From assembly GCA_049999725.1 (NCBI GenBank), contig JBNGIS010019059.1:1-38012 (forward strand): a stretch of 38,012 nucleotides of DNA. Reading direction: 5' to 3'. Origin of the DNA: Haplomitrium mnioides (Eukaryota > Marchantiophyta > Haplomitriopsida > Calobryales). The translations under genes and the position numbers were made by a program. Shown here in pieces: positions 9,500-19,155 of the stretch (position 1 is the stretch's first letter; each line of letters starts with the position of its first letter). Under the pieces are notes generated by a model. The model saw nothing but the letters and a program-made list of their open reading frames with translations, did not search any database and was not told the origin of the DNA.

Positions 9500-12258
9500 G
9501 TCAGCCCCCTCCTTCGGTCGTTAGCCTCCAAAGACTGCTCTTCGGAAGGAAAAGGCTGACTTTACAGGGGTTCAGGTTCTTTTATGAGATGGCCTCGCTG
9601 CAAGTTATCACTTCCAAGTCTTAAAGATGTCCCTCCTTACCTTACAAACCTTTCTCCTTGTTCAATTCTTCATTCACACATTCAACTACACCTCACTAGC
9701 TTCTCTGATCAAATTCTGAAGGGTATTTCAGGGATCCGAAATAGGACCCAAACTCAAAGTTTTACAATGTGGGATCAAGTCTTGGTATCCGAGTCATACA
9801 AGGGACCTATCCAGGGTGCTGTCTCTCCCTATGAGATTGATTTCTAGCTTCTTGCTGAGATGAGATCCTACTTACTTCGGATTCGAAGTGTCTCTTCAGG
9901 ACATACAAACATAAGACAAAACTAACTAACCCCTGCACACACAACACCACACACTCCACCAACGTCTGACTTGGGCTGACCTCCGCAACACAATCTTGAC
10001 CTCTCAACCTTCCATTTCTCTCTTTCCACTGCAGCTCTTCCGATTCTCCTAAGATCCAATCTTTACCGCCTCCCTTGCTCTTCTGATCTTCACTTCAACA
10101 ATTCCAACCTCCTTATGACCTCCACGGTTCTAGTTACACTTCCCACTCCTACCCACGCACCCTTCTCCATATAGTTTTTTAACTTCCCTCGCGAGAAGCC
10201 CTGAATTTACTTCTTCGGGCTCGGAAGAGGTTTTGTTTAATTTCCACCTCTAGAAGACAGTCCTCTTGATTGATGGCCACCCACTCCACCCCGAAGCTTC
10301 GATGGATCTTCTTACACCATACGTGGGCACAAATACAGCTACTCATCCTTAGCTTCCCTTGAGAGAATAAACTAGAAACACCCTCTAAACGTTCATGGGA
10401 TTGTTGCTCCTGCATAGGCAACACTGAGACAACCCCAAATATCCCACTTTGGCAGCCTCTCCGATTTCAGGACAACCTAGACTTCTTTTTGCTTTCAAGT
10501 ACCAGTTCACCTCTGATGTTGGTCCACCTACAGTGATGAGTACATCTGGATGGCATGGGCCTCTAGAACTCCCCGCTCAGCGATTCCCAGCGCCCCTCCA
10601 GTCCACCTCCACCCTTGCTAGCCCCCTGCTTGAGTTCACCTGCTTCAAGTGAAGCTTCAAGAAATCTATCCTCCCTCCCTTGTGTGTCTTCCTTTCTGCT
10701 ATCGTTCTCACGACTTGCAAGTTTGCATCCACAATCAACCCCCAAAACATCGCAGTCGATCTTTTTATACCCCCTGTGCTTACATTTCCGAAGTCTTCTT
10801 GTTTCCCCCGCTGCTGGTAGTTAATCCTGTTGAGCAATAGTCTTGGGACGCAGTGCCACCTGGCTGGTACGAGCAAGGACCAACTAAAGAAGTTAGTCCG
10901 AAGTCCCCAATTGTCGTTCCGAAGTTCCGTTGAATCCGGGGGACATGCCCCTCGCGCGGAATGGCCCGCTAGACTTGGCACGAAAGCTGGAAACCTAGTC
11001 GAATATAGGTGAAGGCTGTCCACTAGAATCCTGATCCTGGCGTAGATTCGACCTTGGAAGCTTGGCGTAGATTCAAGCTTTCAAACCAAAGAGTAGAGCT
11101 TGGCATTTCTAAAGTCGCATATTCCGAAGTAGTTTTTGGGTGACCCTGATGAGGATCAAGTTGATGTCGCTACTTCATTAGATCCACTGTAGAGTTAGTC
11201 GCAGCTGAGAAGAACCATCTGTCGTTGTAAGGCTGAACGTGATCCGAAGGTGAATTCCAAGGAGAGGAGAAAGAATACTCCGAAGAGCCTCGGTCCCCAA
11301 ATCCGATGAATCCGAAGAAGGCTAAGTCTGTAGAGTGATTCCGAAGCCATACTCCACGTCATCCGTCGTCGTCTGCTGGTGGGAAGTTGGACCGTTTAGC
11401 AGCTCCTTTCCGAAGTTAACCGGTTTCCAAAGAGCGCCGTTCGACGCTGTTTTCAACGGGGAAGTTGGAACGTCGTGGTTGACCATCTCCCCGTCTGACT
11501 CCAAAGTTGACCCTCTGTCCGAAGTTCACTGGATTCCGAAGTCTGTCGGATCTTTGATAGGTTGCAGTTTTGGCACTCCTTGTTCTTCCGGTTGGATCTC
11601 CAACGGATCCATGCTAGATGGACTCTCCACTTAGGGAGGTCAATCGAAACCCTTGTAACCCAGATTCCCCACCACGGAAGATAAATCAGAACCCGTTTAA
11701 GTGGACCCTCCACTTAGGAATGCAAGGTTCTGATAAGCCCTTCTGAGGGACTTCTTCCGATACTTGCTTCGGACTTCTACCCTTGCTCTCTTAAGAGGAC
11801 TTTGGACTACGGGAAAACACCCGTGTTTACCTGAAGAAAGAGGCGTCCCCCGATCCTTGGTGTTGGTGTTGCTCCCCGATGGTTGTCACCCGTGTCCCCT
11901 ACTTCGAATCCTCCTTTCTGACTTGTTGGGCGATCCTTTATCCTTAGTTATTGCTTCCTTCCCTTCCCATCTGACGCGCGATCTTCCTTGGACCCCGTTC
12001 TGTGGTCTCCTCTGCCTGATGCTCCATTGCAACTCTCATCTGCTCTCCCAATCCCCTTCGCTCTGCCCCGTCTTCCTTCACAATATGAATCCGATTCCGC
12101 TACTTTAGATCAGAAGAATGAAGTAATCTGTGCTTAGCTTTTGATTAGAGTTATTGTGTTGCTTGTAGATTATCTTACCACTTCAGACTGGAGAAATATC
12201 GTCGCTGCCGCTTCTGGTCCCTTGTAACCTGAATTAGCTCCTGTTCTACTAGCTGACA
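9500..12258 (-). mobile_element. 3' LTR of the minus-strand Ty3/gypsy element (2759 bp)
   Basis: It begins TGTCAGCCCC and ends ...AGCTGACA, giving inverted ends TGTCAG/CTGACA. It matches the interrupted LTR 19156-25213 along its length (about 95% in the first 100 bases by eye) and nearly equals it in size once the inserted 3310 bases are removed (2748). The coding strand is minus, so this left copy is the 3' LTR. A TATA-like box on the minus strand at 10761-10769 would put about 1.5 kb in U3 and about 1.2 kb in R-U5. TCCGAAG recurs about ten times in 10895-11540. The open frames inside (for example 10577-11023, 11335-11634, 11764-12108) match nothing and are not called genes. Confidence 0.92.
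10761..10769 (-). promoter_or_regulatory. Putative LTR TATA box
   Basis: Minus strand TATAAAAAG. The other LTR keeps TATAAAAG at 23733-23740 in the same context, just downstream of a C/G-run. Its strand agrees with the element's coding strand. No transcript data are available. Confidence 0.5.
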
Positions 12259-12260
12259 TA

Positions 12261-12270
12261 ACTTCCCTTT
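12261..12270 (-). other. Polypurine tract of the gypsy element
   Basis: Minus strand AAAGGGAAGT, two bases from the CTGACA/TGTCAG end of the 3' LTR. This is where the plus-strand primer of an LTR element lies. Confidence 0.65.
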
Positions 12271-12543
12271 GAAGTGTGAAGCGTCCTCGCGAACACACCT
12301 CTTCGGCCTCTGTTTGGTTCCCCCTTATCCGCTGTGCTGCTACCTGATCCCCAAAATTTTTGACGAAGTGTACTTTACAAACTCACGCCTCCCACACATA
12401 CTCACTTGAAAACTCACACAATTACGCAATGGAAAACCCATACAACTACGCACGCACTCACCCACCCTTGCCAATTCAGATCCGACTCCCTTAGCTTGTT
12501 GATTTTGGACCCCCAACGTCCTCCTCTATGTGAATGTACCTTT

Positions 12544-13601
12544 TCAGACGTTCGTAATGAATCCAATTAGCAAATTGCTCTCCCCCAAGGTCTCCAACTC
12601 TGCAAATTTGTTTTGATGCACTCTTCTCAACACAAATAGCCCCATCCATCTAGTGTGCAGCTTTCCCGAAAAATGTACAAATTGACTATCATAAAGCAAT
12701 ACCAACTCCCCTTCCAAAATATATGTCAATTTCAGTTTTTTGTCATGCTGATGCTTTTGTAGTTGCTGGCGGTGCTCCAAAGGTATTTGCGCTTGTTCCC
12801 TTGATTCCTCCAATTGTTCGAGCTGATACAGTCTTTCTCTTTGGCTTTGATTTTCTGCCATTCTACCTTCCTCCAAAACTCTTTGGGTTGGTACTTCTGA
12901 TTCAATTGGCAAGTGTGCATTTTGTCTGAAGACCGAAAAATAAGGACAATGGCTAGTTGTAGTTTTGTAGGCCAGGTTGTAGGCATGCACTACCGTGAGC
13001 AGCTTAAAATCCCAATTTTCCTTATTGGCCGCTATTGTCTTACTGAGGATTTTGCCCATTATCCTATTGGCTCTTTCTGTCAATCTATTGGCCTTTGGGT
13101 GGTAGGCCGTAGTGCGTCGATGCTTAATCAAGTACTTGGAGGTCAGATCCTTTATCACCTGATTGATAAAGTGGGTTCCCTGGTCACTTACCAGTTCTAG
13201 GGGTGGCCCAAACCTGCAAAACATCTCTTTATACAGGAATGCTGCCACCGTTTTGGCATCATCCTTTCTGGTAGCCCTGGCCTCCACCCATTTGGTGGCA
13301 TAGTCTGTTGCTAGGAGGATGTACCTGTTGCCTCTTCTGGTGGATGGCGCAATTGGCCCGATGAAATCTATCCCCCACTTCTTAAAGGGTGCCAAGGGAA
13401 TAATTGGTACCAAAGGGTGATGTTGGCTAGCTGCTGGCTTTCCTATCCTTTGACAAGTATCAACCTCTTCACCCAGAAGTGCACATCCTTGTGCAGGATT
13501 GGCCACCAGTATCCTGCACTTAGCAACTTCCTCATTGTAACATCTGCTACAAAGTGACCCCCCACTTCCTCTCCATGCAAAGCTTGCATCACTATTGTAG
13601 C
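12544..13601 (-). pseudogene. Ty3/gypsy integrase (decayed)
   Basis: The integrase would insert the cDNA copy into the genome. The zinc-finger part lies around 13440-13600 in a shifted frame (HGEEVGGHF..., GYWWPIL, then DTCQRIGKP). One cysteine of the CxxC pair is lost at a small indel near 13460. The core is well kept: GIDFIGPI (Asp near 13368), SDQGTHF (Asp near 13185) and LTERANR (Glu near 13077). The spacing D-60-D-35-E is that of retroviral-type integrases. A C-terminal GPY/F-like segment (ELVLLYDS...GKLHTRWMGLFVL) ends at 12544. I see no chromodomain. About 285 bases of non-coding sequence separate it from the 3' LTR. Confidence 0.9.
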
Positions 13602-14207
13602 CTAATCTTGCTCCAAGCACCTTTTGATCATGCCATCAAGTCCTCTTTTGTGTAGCATCCCCTTCACTAATAGATAAGGTCTCACTTTCCTGAGAAACAC
13701 TGCAGCCTCCTCTTTGTTGCTACCATTTGGAATTTGTGTGGTTCTGAGGAATTCAATGATTGTAGCATAGTTTGTTGGCCTTCCTGTTTTGACCAAGAAC
13801 AAGTCCTCATTTGGAAAGACATCCTCCACTTCCCTTTCATTGATTGGCCCAAACACCTTGGAGAAGAAGTCAGCATTGCTGTGCTTCTTTCCTGGTTTGA
13901 TTCTAACTTCAAAATTGAACTCCTGTAGCAACAAGATCCACCTTGCGATCCTTCCAGTCACATCTGGTTTGTTTGCGAGATACTTCAGAGCGTTGTGATC
14001 GGTGTGGAAGATCACCTTATAGTGCAACACGTAGTGCCTGAATTTTTTCAGGGAATAAATGATCCCCAAGGCCTCTCTGTCAGTGGATGAGTAATTCCTT
14101 TTTGTTGCAACCAACAACCTGCTTGCAAAGTATATCGGATGATTTCTCCCTTTTTCATCCACCTGGCTCAGCATGACACTGATGCAGAAACCTGATACGT
14201 CGATCAT
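13602..14207 (-). pseudogene. Ty3/gypsy RNase H domain
   Basis: This open frame of about 200 residues is the RNase H domain that follows RT. It keeps the four acidic positions: IDVSGF (first Asp), DREALGI (Glu), HTDHNALKY (Asp) and HSNADFFSKV (last Asp). YFASRLL...RNYSSTDREAL and RIARWILLLQEFNFE are typical Ty3 signatures. The rest of the frame (about residue 120 on) is the linker to integrase. It begins one frameshift after the RT segment and ends at a stop just before the integrase zinc finger. It is the best preserved part of the element. Confidence 0.9.
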
Positions 14208-14261
14208 TACATGGAAATCTTTTCCCCAACTTGGTGGTATGAGGATTGGTGCGTTGGCTAG

Positions 14262-15657
14262 TCAGTTTTTCAATTCATTGAAGCTTGTCAATCTTTCAGG
14301 CAAGGCTTCAAAGGTGCTGCCCTGCTTTGTCATTTCCGTAAGTGGCATGGCAATCAAGGCGAATTGCTCAATGAATCTTTGATAGTAGCCTACACATCCC
14401 AGAAAACCTTGTACCTCTTTCAGGTTGGTTGGGAATGCTACCTTCATCCAATTTGCAATCTTTTCCTGATCCATTTCTATGCCTCTGCTCGAAATCCTAT
14501 GTCCCAGAAGTATTCCTTCGGACACTCCGAAGAAGCACTTTCCCGGGTGCAGGCGTAATCATGTTTCTCGGCACCGCTAAAGGGTGAGCCTCAAATCCTG
14601 CTCGTGGTTGTAGACTCTTCCATACACCACAAAATCATCAATGAAGATCTCGAGAAATTTCCGCAGATAATCGTGGAATATATTTATCATCATCTGTTGA
14701 AATGTTCTGGGTGCGTTACAGAGTCCGAAAGGCATCCTTCGGAAAGCGAACACCCTTCATTCTATGGTGAACGTTGTCTTCAACTGATCCTCTTCTCGGA
14801 TCCAGATCTGGTTATATCCTGAATACCCATCCAAGAAACTGTAAACTTCTTGTCATGTGACCAGATCCAGAACGCCATCAGTGAAGGGCAAAGGGTAGTG
14901 ATCCTTTTTTTGTTGCTGCATTCAGCTTTCGGAAATCCTAACATACCCTTATCTTTCGCTCTCCATCATGTCTGATTTTCTTTGGTACTATGATCGATGG
15001 CAATACCCATTCGCTATTCAGCACTAGGTAGATGAAATCCGCTTCTAGCAATTTGTCAATTTCATCCTTTACCAGCAGCGAGAATCAATGATTCATCCGG
15101 CACTGGCGTGGCCTGACAGGGATTGTTGCGGGTTCCAGATCAATCCGATGTTCCCCCAATTCACAAGGAACTCCCTTCAGATCCCCATGGCTCAAGGTAA
15201 AGGTGTCGTTGAAATTGGCTAGGAGGTGGGTCAAGGACTGCTCATGGTTTTTGGATAATCCAGAACCAATATGAAATTTGTATCCCTCCTGGACAGTTAT
15301 GGATTTGTGTTGAGCCGAGCGCACTATCCCCGCCTCATTTCTCCATTCTAATCCATCATCTTGTGTAAGCGTTGTTAATCGCAACCCCCGTTGCTCTCGG
15401 CACGTTCTCTCAGCTTGGTTCATTGTTCTTGTCTGCACCCGATGTGGCTCTTCGAACTTGTCATGTTCCTCTATTGGGTTCAAATGTGACACTTCAGACC
15501 TCTCTTTTCTTCTAGCCTTAGTGTCCTTGCCTCCCGTTGAACATTCAGTGGTTTGCCTCTGCATAGGCATTTTCTTAGTGCCCTCTTCGAGTTCCAATTG
15601 GTTGACTCCCACAACCCCTTCTTCCGTTAAATCGTCCTCTGTAGCCTCACTGATCAT
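14262..15657 (-). pseudogene. Ty3/gypsy linker and reverse transcriptase (frameshifted)
   Basis: 15160-15657 is an open charged linker that runs into the RT start (HRIDLEPATIPVRP near 15100). RT follows in pieces: DEIDKLLEADFI and PSIIVPKK...RKIRV.DFRKLNAATKK (14900-15080), then a frameshifted stretch. FIDDFVVYG, the YxDD catalytic box with both Asp kept, is at 14619-14645. GVSEGILLGHRISSRGIEMD and VQGFLGCVGYYQRFI form the thumb/connection (14262-14540). At least three frameshifts and several stops disable it. FIDDF-VYG resembles the non-chromovirus plant gypsy lineages (Athila/Tat type) more than the chromoviruses, but this placement is tentative. Confidence 0.88.
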
Positions 15658-15818
15658 CTGGACCCAGTAGTGATATTCCGATTCTTTGTCTTCTTTGGAC
15701 CATTCATTGTTATATTCGTCTTTGGCTTGGGTCTCCCCCAGATGGGCACTGGCCCGTAGTGCACCTTCGTTTTTTCATGACCAAACACCAAAGTGGAATT
15801 CCCCCAATTGTGGAGGAC

Positions 15819-16247
15819 TCAAGCTCCATACAGCCATGGTCTTCCAATCAGCACTGGGTAGGGAGAGGCTCGGGCTGGATGCATCACCAAACAATTTAAT
15901 TTAAATTCCTTGCCTCCAATGAAGGTAGGAATCCGAAGTAGGGAGCCCAATGGTTTTACTCGGGACCCATCCGCCAATCTCATGATTCTGGCAGTGGGTT
16001 GGAATTCCTTGAATCCCAATTTATGGGTGGTCTCCTCTATCATGATATTGACCCCTACCCCTCCGTCGATTGGCACTAAGGATAAGGTGCACCATGTTAT
16101 TTGGATATTGATTTCTGGTGCTCCTTTGTCCTCGTAGACCAGTTGCAAATCCACTTGGACTCCGACTCGGGGTAATTTCCTCCTTCGCTTCGGACCCATC
16201 AACAATTCTCTCAACTGACATATGTACACTGGACTTTCCTTGATCAG
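15819..16247 (-). pseudogene. Ty3/gypsy aspartic protease
   Basis: It continues in the gag frame after one stop codon (about 16245), so gag and protease were one open frame. The catalytic loop reads VPIDGGVGVNIM (Asp near 16065). DGG stands where retropepsins have DSG or DTG, a variant also met in other plant gypsy groups. It is followed by LGF....TARIMRLADGS.VKPLGSL, the flap region, and by YPVLIGRPWL (ILGRPW-type end). It would cut the Gag-Pol polyprotein inside the virus-like particle. Confidence 0.87.
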
Positions 16248-18045
16248 CTACCCCACTATAGCCGTGACTGGGCAATCTCTTACATCGGCCTGGATGCTGT
16301 AGGGAATAGGCTTCGCTTCTCCTTCTAGGGTGGGGATTTTTACTTCAGATTCTTTGGTTTTTTCTTGATGGCTTCGGATGTTCTTCAGGGTTTCTCGGGC
16401 TGTCTCCTCTTCTTCGAGAGCATCCAATGCCTCTAGCTGCTTCCGCACATTGTCATGTTGTTTTGGGTAGAACCACTTCGGATTATCCCGATTGTAATCC
16501 GAATCACTCCGAGGTGAGGATTCGGGAGCCGCTCCCTTCTTCAATTTCCGCTCTTTTTTCCGCTGGCTCTTGGGCTTGGACTTGGTTCTCGATTGGGTTA
16601 CCACCCGATAACAATCCTCCGGGGCAGGGGTTTCCCATCCGAGTAATTCAACTTCTTCCTCCTCATGGTGGATCTCCAACTCTATTAAATTCATTGCCGA
16701 GGGTGGGGGAGGGTTCATGCCTGGGTGAAGGTTAGCTTCAGGTCTTCGGTTGAGCGGGCAATTCACAGCTACATGCCCCTCTTTTTTGCACTGGAAGCAG
16801 AGAGCCGGTGGTTGCCCATAGCCACTCTTTCTGGGTTCAGAACAGTTGGAGGAAATGTGCCCTGGCTGGCCACAATTCCAGCACACCATAATAGTTGTCC
16901 GTGGGGGCCTGGCTGCATTCCAACCATTTCCCTATTCGCCGCTGATACTTGGAAGCCGACTTAGCATAGTTTGAGGTCCTCCGCTGATTTGGTATACCAC
17001 CTTAGGGGCCTCTTAAAAAACGTAGTCCACTTCTTCCCGTATGAATTCAGGTGCTTCTTCCCGTACGTAGTGAATTACGTTATTCTCCACAAGGCATTCC
17101 TGAGTGGAGTGGTCATGTTTGTAACATCGAATGCACCATACTCCGATTCTCTTGGTTGGAAGTGGCCGACCTTCGGGTTTGATTCCAGCCAAGAGGATAT
17201 TCATTGCCTCCATCTTTGCACTCAATTTGTCCATCCGATCCTTCCCGGCGGACCTTCTACTAGGTTCGGGCTCGGGTTCACTCCCCTTTGATTTCCTCTT
17301 CTGAACTCCCTTGCGGCGATGCACTTCTCGTTCTTTGACCCTCTTCTTTTTACTTTGATCTTTTTTTTTTCTTTTTCCTGGAGTCTCGCTCCTCTTCTGA
17401 GCTGCTGCTATCAGAACTTTGTTCGCTTTCCAAAGTGGTGTAAGAACTCTCCTCTGTTTCTTCTTCACTGTCCAAAGTGTCTGAAGAATCTTTGTATTCA
17501 TACCTTTTCTTTGTCTTCCTTTTAGAGCTGGTGATTGCAACCTTGACATGTGACTAGGCCGCACTGACCGCCCTCTCCAAAGTTTGTGGATCTGTCTGCC
17601 TCACCCAAGTTCCGATTCCTCTGGGCAGAGCTGCAAGAAACCATAAAGTCAACATCCCATCGGTGGCCGGGGGATTTAGCTTACAAGCCACCTTCTTGAA
17701 TCTCTGAAGGAATTTTCGTACTGATTCTTTCTTTTTCATTCTCAACTGACCCATTTTGATAAGTGCCTCTGTCTCCTCTCCGATTCCTTGGAATTCAGCA
17801 ATAAACGCTGCTTCGAAGGCTCCCCAATCTCTCTTGACATTCTCCGACAAGTCCTTATACCATGGATGTGCCTCTCCTTTTAGAACTGCGGGCAAGATTT
17901 CAATTTTAACATGGCTTTCCCTATTTGCCGCTAAGGTATTCTCCAGATCATCCAACTAGACATCAGGATCATCTTTCAGATGTCCTTTGAAGGACTTGTA
18001 CTTGAATCTACCCCTCAGCCCGGAAGGGGGTACCAGATTGGCCAT
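16248..18045 (-). pseudogene. Ty3/gypsy Gag with three CCHC zinc knuckles
   Basis: Start taken at the ATG at 18043-18045 (MANLVPPSGLRGRF...). One in-frame stop occurs near 17955. 17554-17955 is the retrotransposon gag domain (LKGEAHPWYKDL, DWGAFEAAFIAEF, KKESVRKFLQRFKKV). A Ser/Asp/Glu-rich tract and a Lys-rich tract follow, with a frameshift at the ten-T run 17361-17370. Three CCHC knuckles (C-x2-C-x4-H-x4-C) are visible: CIRCYKHDHSTQEC (17124-17165), CWNCGQPGHISSNC (16842-16883) and CFQCKKEGHVAVNC (16758-16799). Stops lie near 17013 and 16935. A basic tract and an acidic RSDSDYNRDNPKWFYPKQ tract lead into the protease. Plant gypsy Gags usually have one or two knuckles. Confidence 0.87.
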
Positions 18046-18178
18046 CTCCGCCCTGCTCACGGGCACTTCCACCCACAAGCCTCCGCCTTCCGCCACTCTT
18101 TCTTAACAGATTTGGGGTTACTAGTGCACAAGGTGATAACTTGGTTCCGGGTTGGTCTTAGGCTTTTGCAAACCTTTG

Positions 18179-18195
18179 CCCTCCTTCTAGCGCCA
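18179..18195 (-). other. Primer-binding site (inner copy)
   Basis: Minus strand TGGCGCTAGAAGGAGGG, nine bases from the LTR end at 18205. It starts with TGG, complementary to the CCA end of a tRNA. I cannot name the tRNA with certainty. A second identical copy lies at 19130-19146. Confidence 0.75.
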
Positions 18196-18204
18196 AAAAA
18201 TGTA

Positions 18205-18322
18205 TGTCAGCCCCCTCCTTCGATCGTTAGCCTCCAAAGATTGCTCTTCGGAAGGAAAAGGCTGACTTTACAAGGGTTCAGGTTCTTTTTTGAGATGGCC
18301 CCGCTGCAAGTTATCACTTCCA
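18205..18322 (-). mobile_element. LTR fragment (118 bp) inside the element
   Basis: It starts TGTCAGCCCC and follows both complete LTRs up to ...TTATCACTTCCA, then changes abruptly into gag-like sequence at 18323. In element orientation this is the last 118 bases of a 5' LTR, still joined to its own primer-binding site and leader. Confidence 0.9.
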
Positions 18323-19083
18323 ACTCTTTGACCACAGTCTCCTCCTTGGATGTCTCCAAAGCCTCCTGCAGTTCTCCCACATCTTCATGTTGTGTCGGAT
18401 AGAACCATGTGGGGTTTTCCCTTTCGTAGTCAGAATCATTGAGGGATGGCAACACTTGAGACCCATACTTTTTGGCCTTTCGCCTTTTCTTGTGCTTGCC
18501 CTTCTTGTGGGACTTGGATCTTGATTTGGTTACCAACCAATAACAATCCTCTAAGGCAGAGGTTTCTTCCTTTATCCAGGCTGCTTCCTCCTCTTCATAT
18601 TGGGAATGTATGGCAATTGGATACCCATCCTTTTTCCCCCATGGTTCTGAGCAGTTGGAAGAAACATGCCCAGGCTGACCACAATTCTAGCACACCATGA
18701 CTATCATTTTTGTAGCTCTAGTTGCGACCCACCCATCTGGTTGTTCAGCTTGGAAGGTACATGCCCCCTTCTCTAGACTTGGCTTGATGCTCGCAAGGAG
18801 GGCCTTCATTACCTCTATCTTTGAACTCATTTATGCTAAGCGAGCTTCCTTTCCTTTGGCAGCCTTTCTGATCCTTCGCTCCTTTCTCTGCTTCTTCCTT
18901 CTCGAAGATCCTTGATCATCAGAGCTGTTGCTATCGGAGTCACTGTCAGAGCTCTCCTCTGTTTTCTCATCGCTACTTGAACTATTAGAAGAGTATTTCG
19001 CCACATACCAAGCCCGTCTTTTCCTTCGTGCACGGTTATGGCCCATTTCCTCAATGGAGAGGAAAACTTTACTCCTTTGAGAG
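18323..19083 (-). pseudogene. Second, truncated gag piece
   Basis: On the minus strand this repeats part of Gag: a Ser/Asp/Glu tract (KTEESSDSDSDSNSSDD, about 18890-18990), an Arg/Lys tract and a GIKP-like ASIKPS segment. A knuckle NCGQPGHVSSNC follows (about 18665-18700, its Trp codon now a stop), then TSALEDCYWLVTKSRSKS and DSDYERENPTWFYPTQHEDV (about 18390-18450). The first knuckle and its surroundings are missing. It is clearly diverged from the gag at 16248-18045, so it derives from a different copy of the family rather than from a recent local duplication. Confidence 0.85.
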
Positions 19084-19129
19084 ATGATAACTTGGTTCCG
19101 GGTTGGTCTCAAGTTTTTGCAAACCTTTG

Positions 19130-19146
19130 CCCTCCTTCTAGCGCCA
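19130..19146 (-). other. Primer-binding site (outer copy)
   Basis: TGGCGCTAGAAGGAGGG on the minus strand, nine bases from the 5' LTR boundary at 19156. The leader around it (19084-19155) is nearly the same as 18130-18204. Confidence 0.78.
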
Positions 19147-19155
19147 AAAAATGTA

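Noticed and set aside
10577-11023. 148-codon minus-strand frame in the left LTR
   Set aside because: No domain; the matching part of the right LTR (23569-23854) is broken into shorter shifted frames.
11335-12108. Two plus-strand frames (99 and 114 codons) in the left LTR
   Set aside because: Composition-driven, antisense to the element, and shortened or broken in the right LTR.
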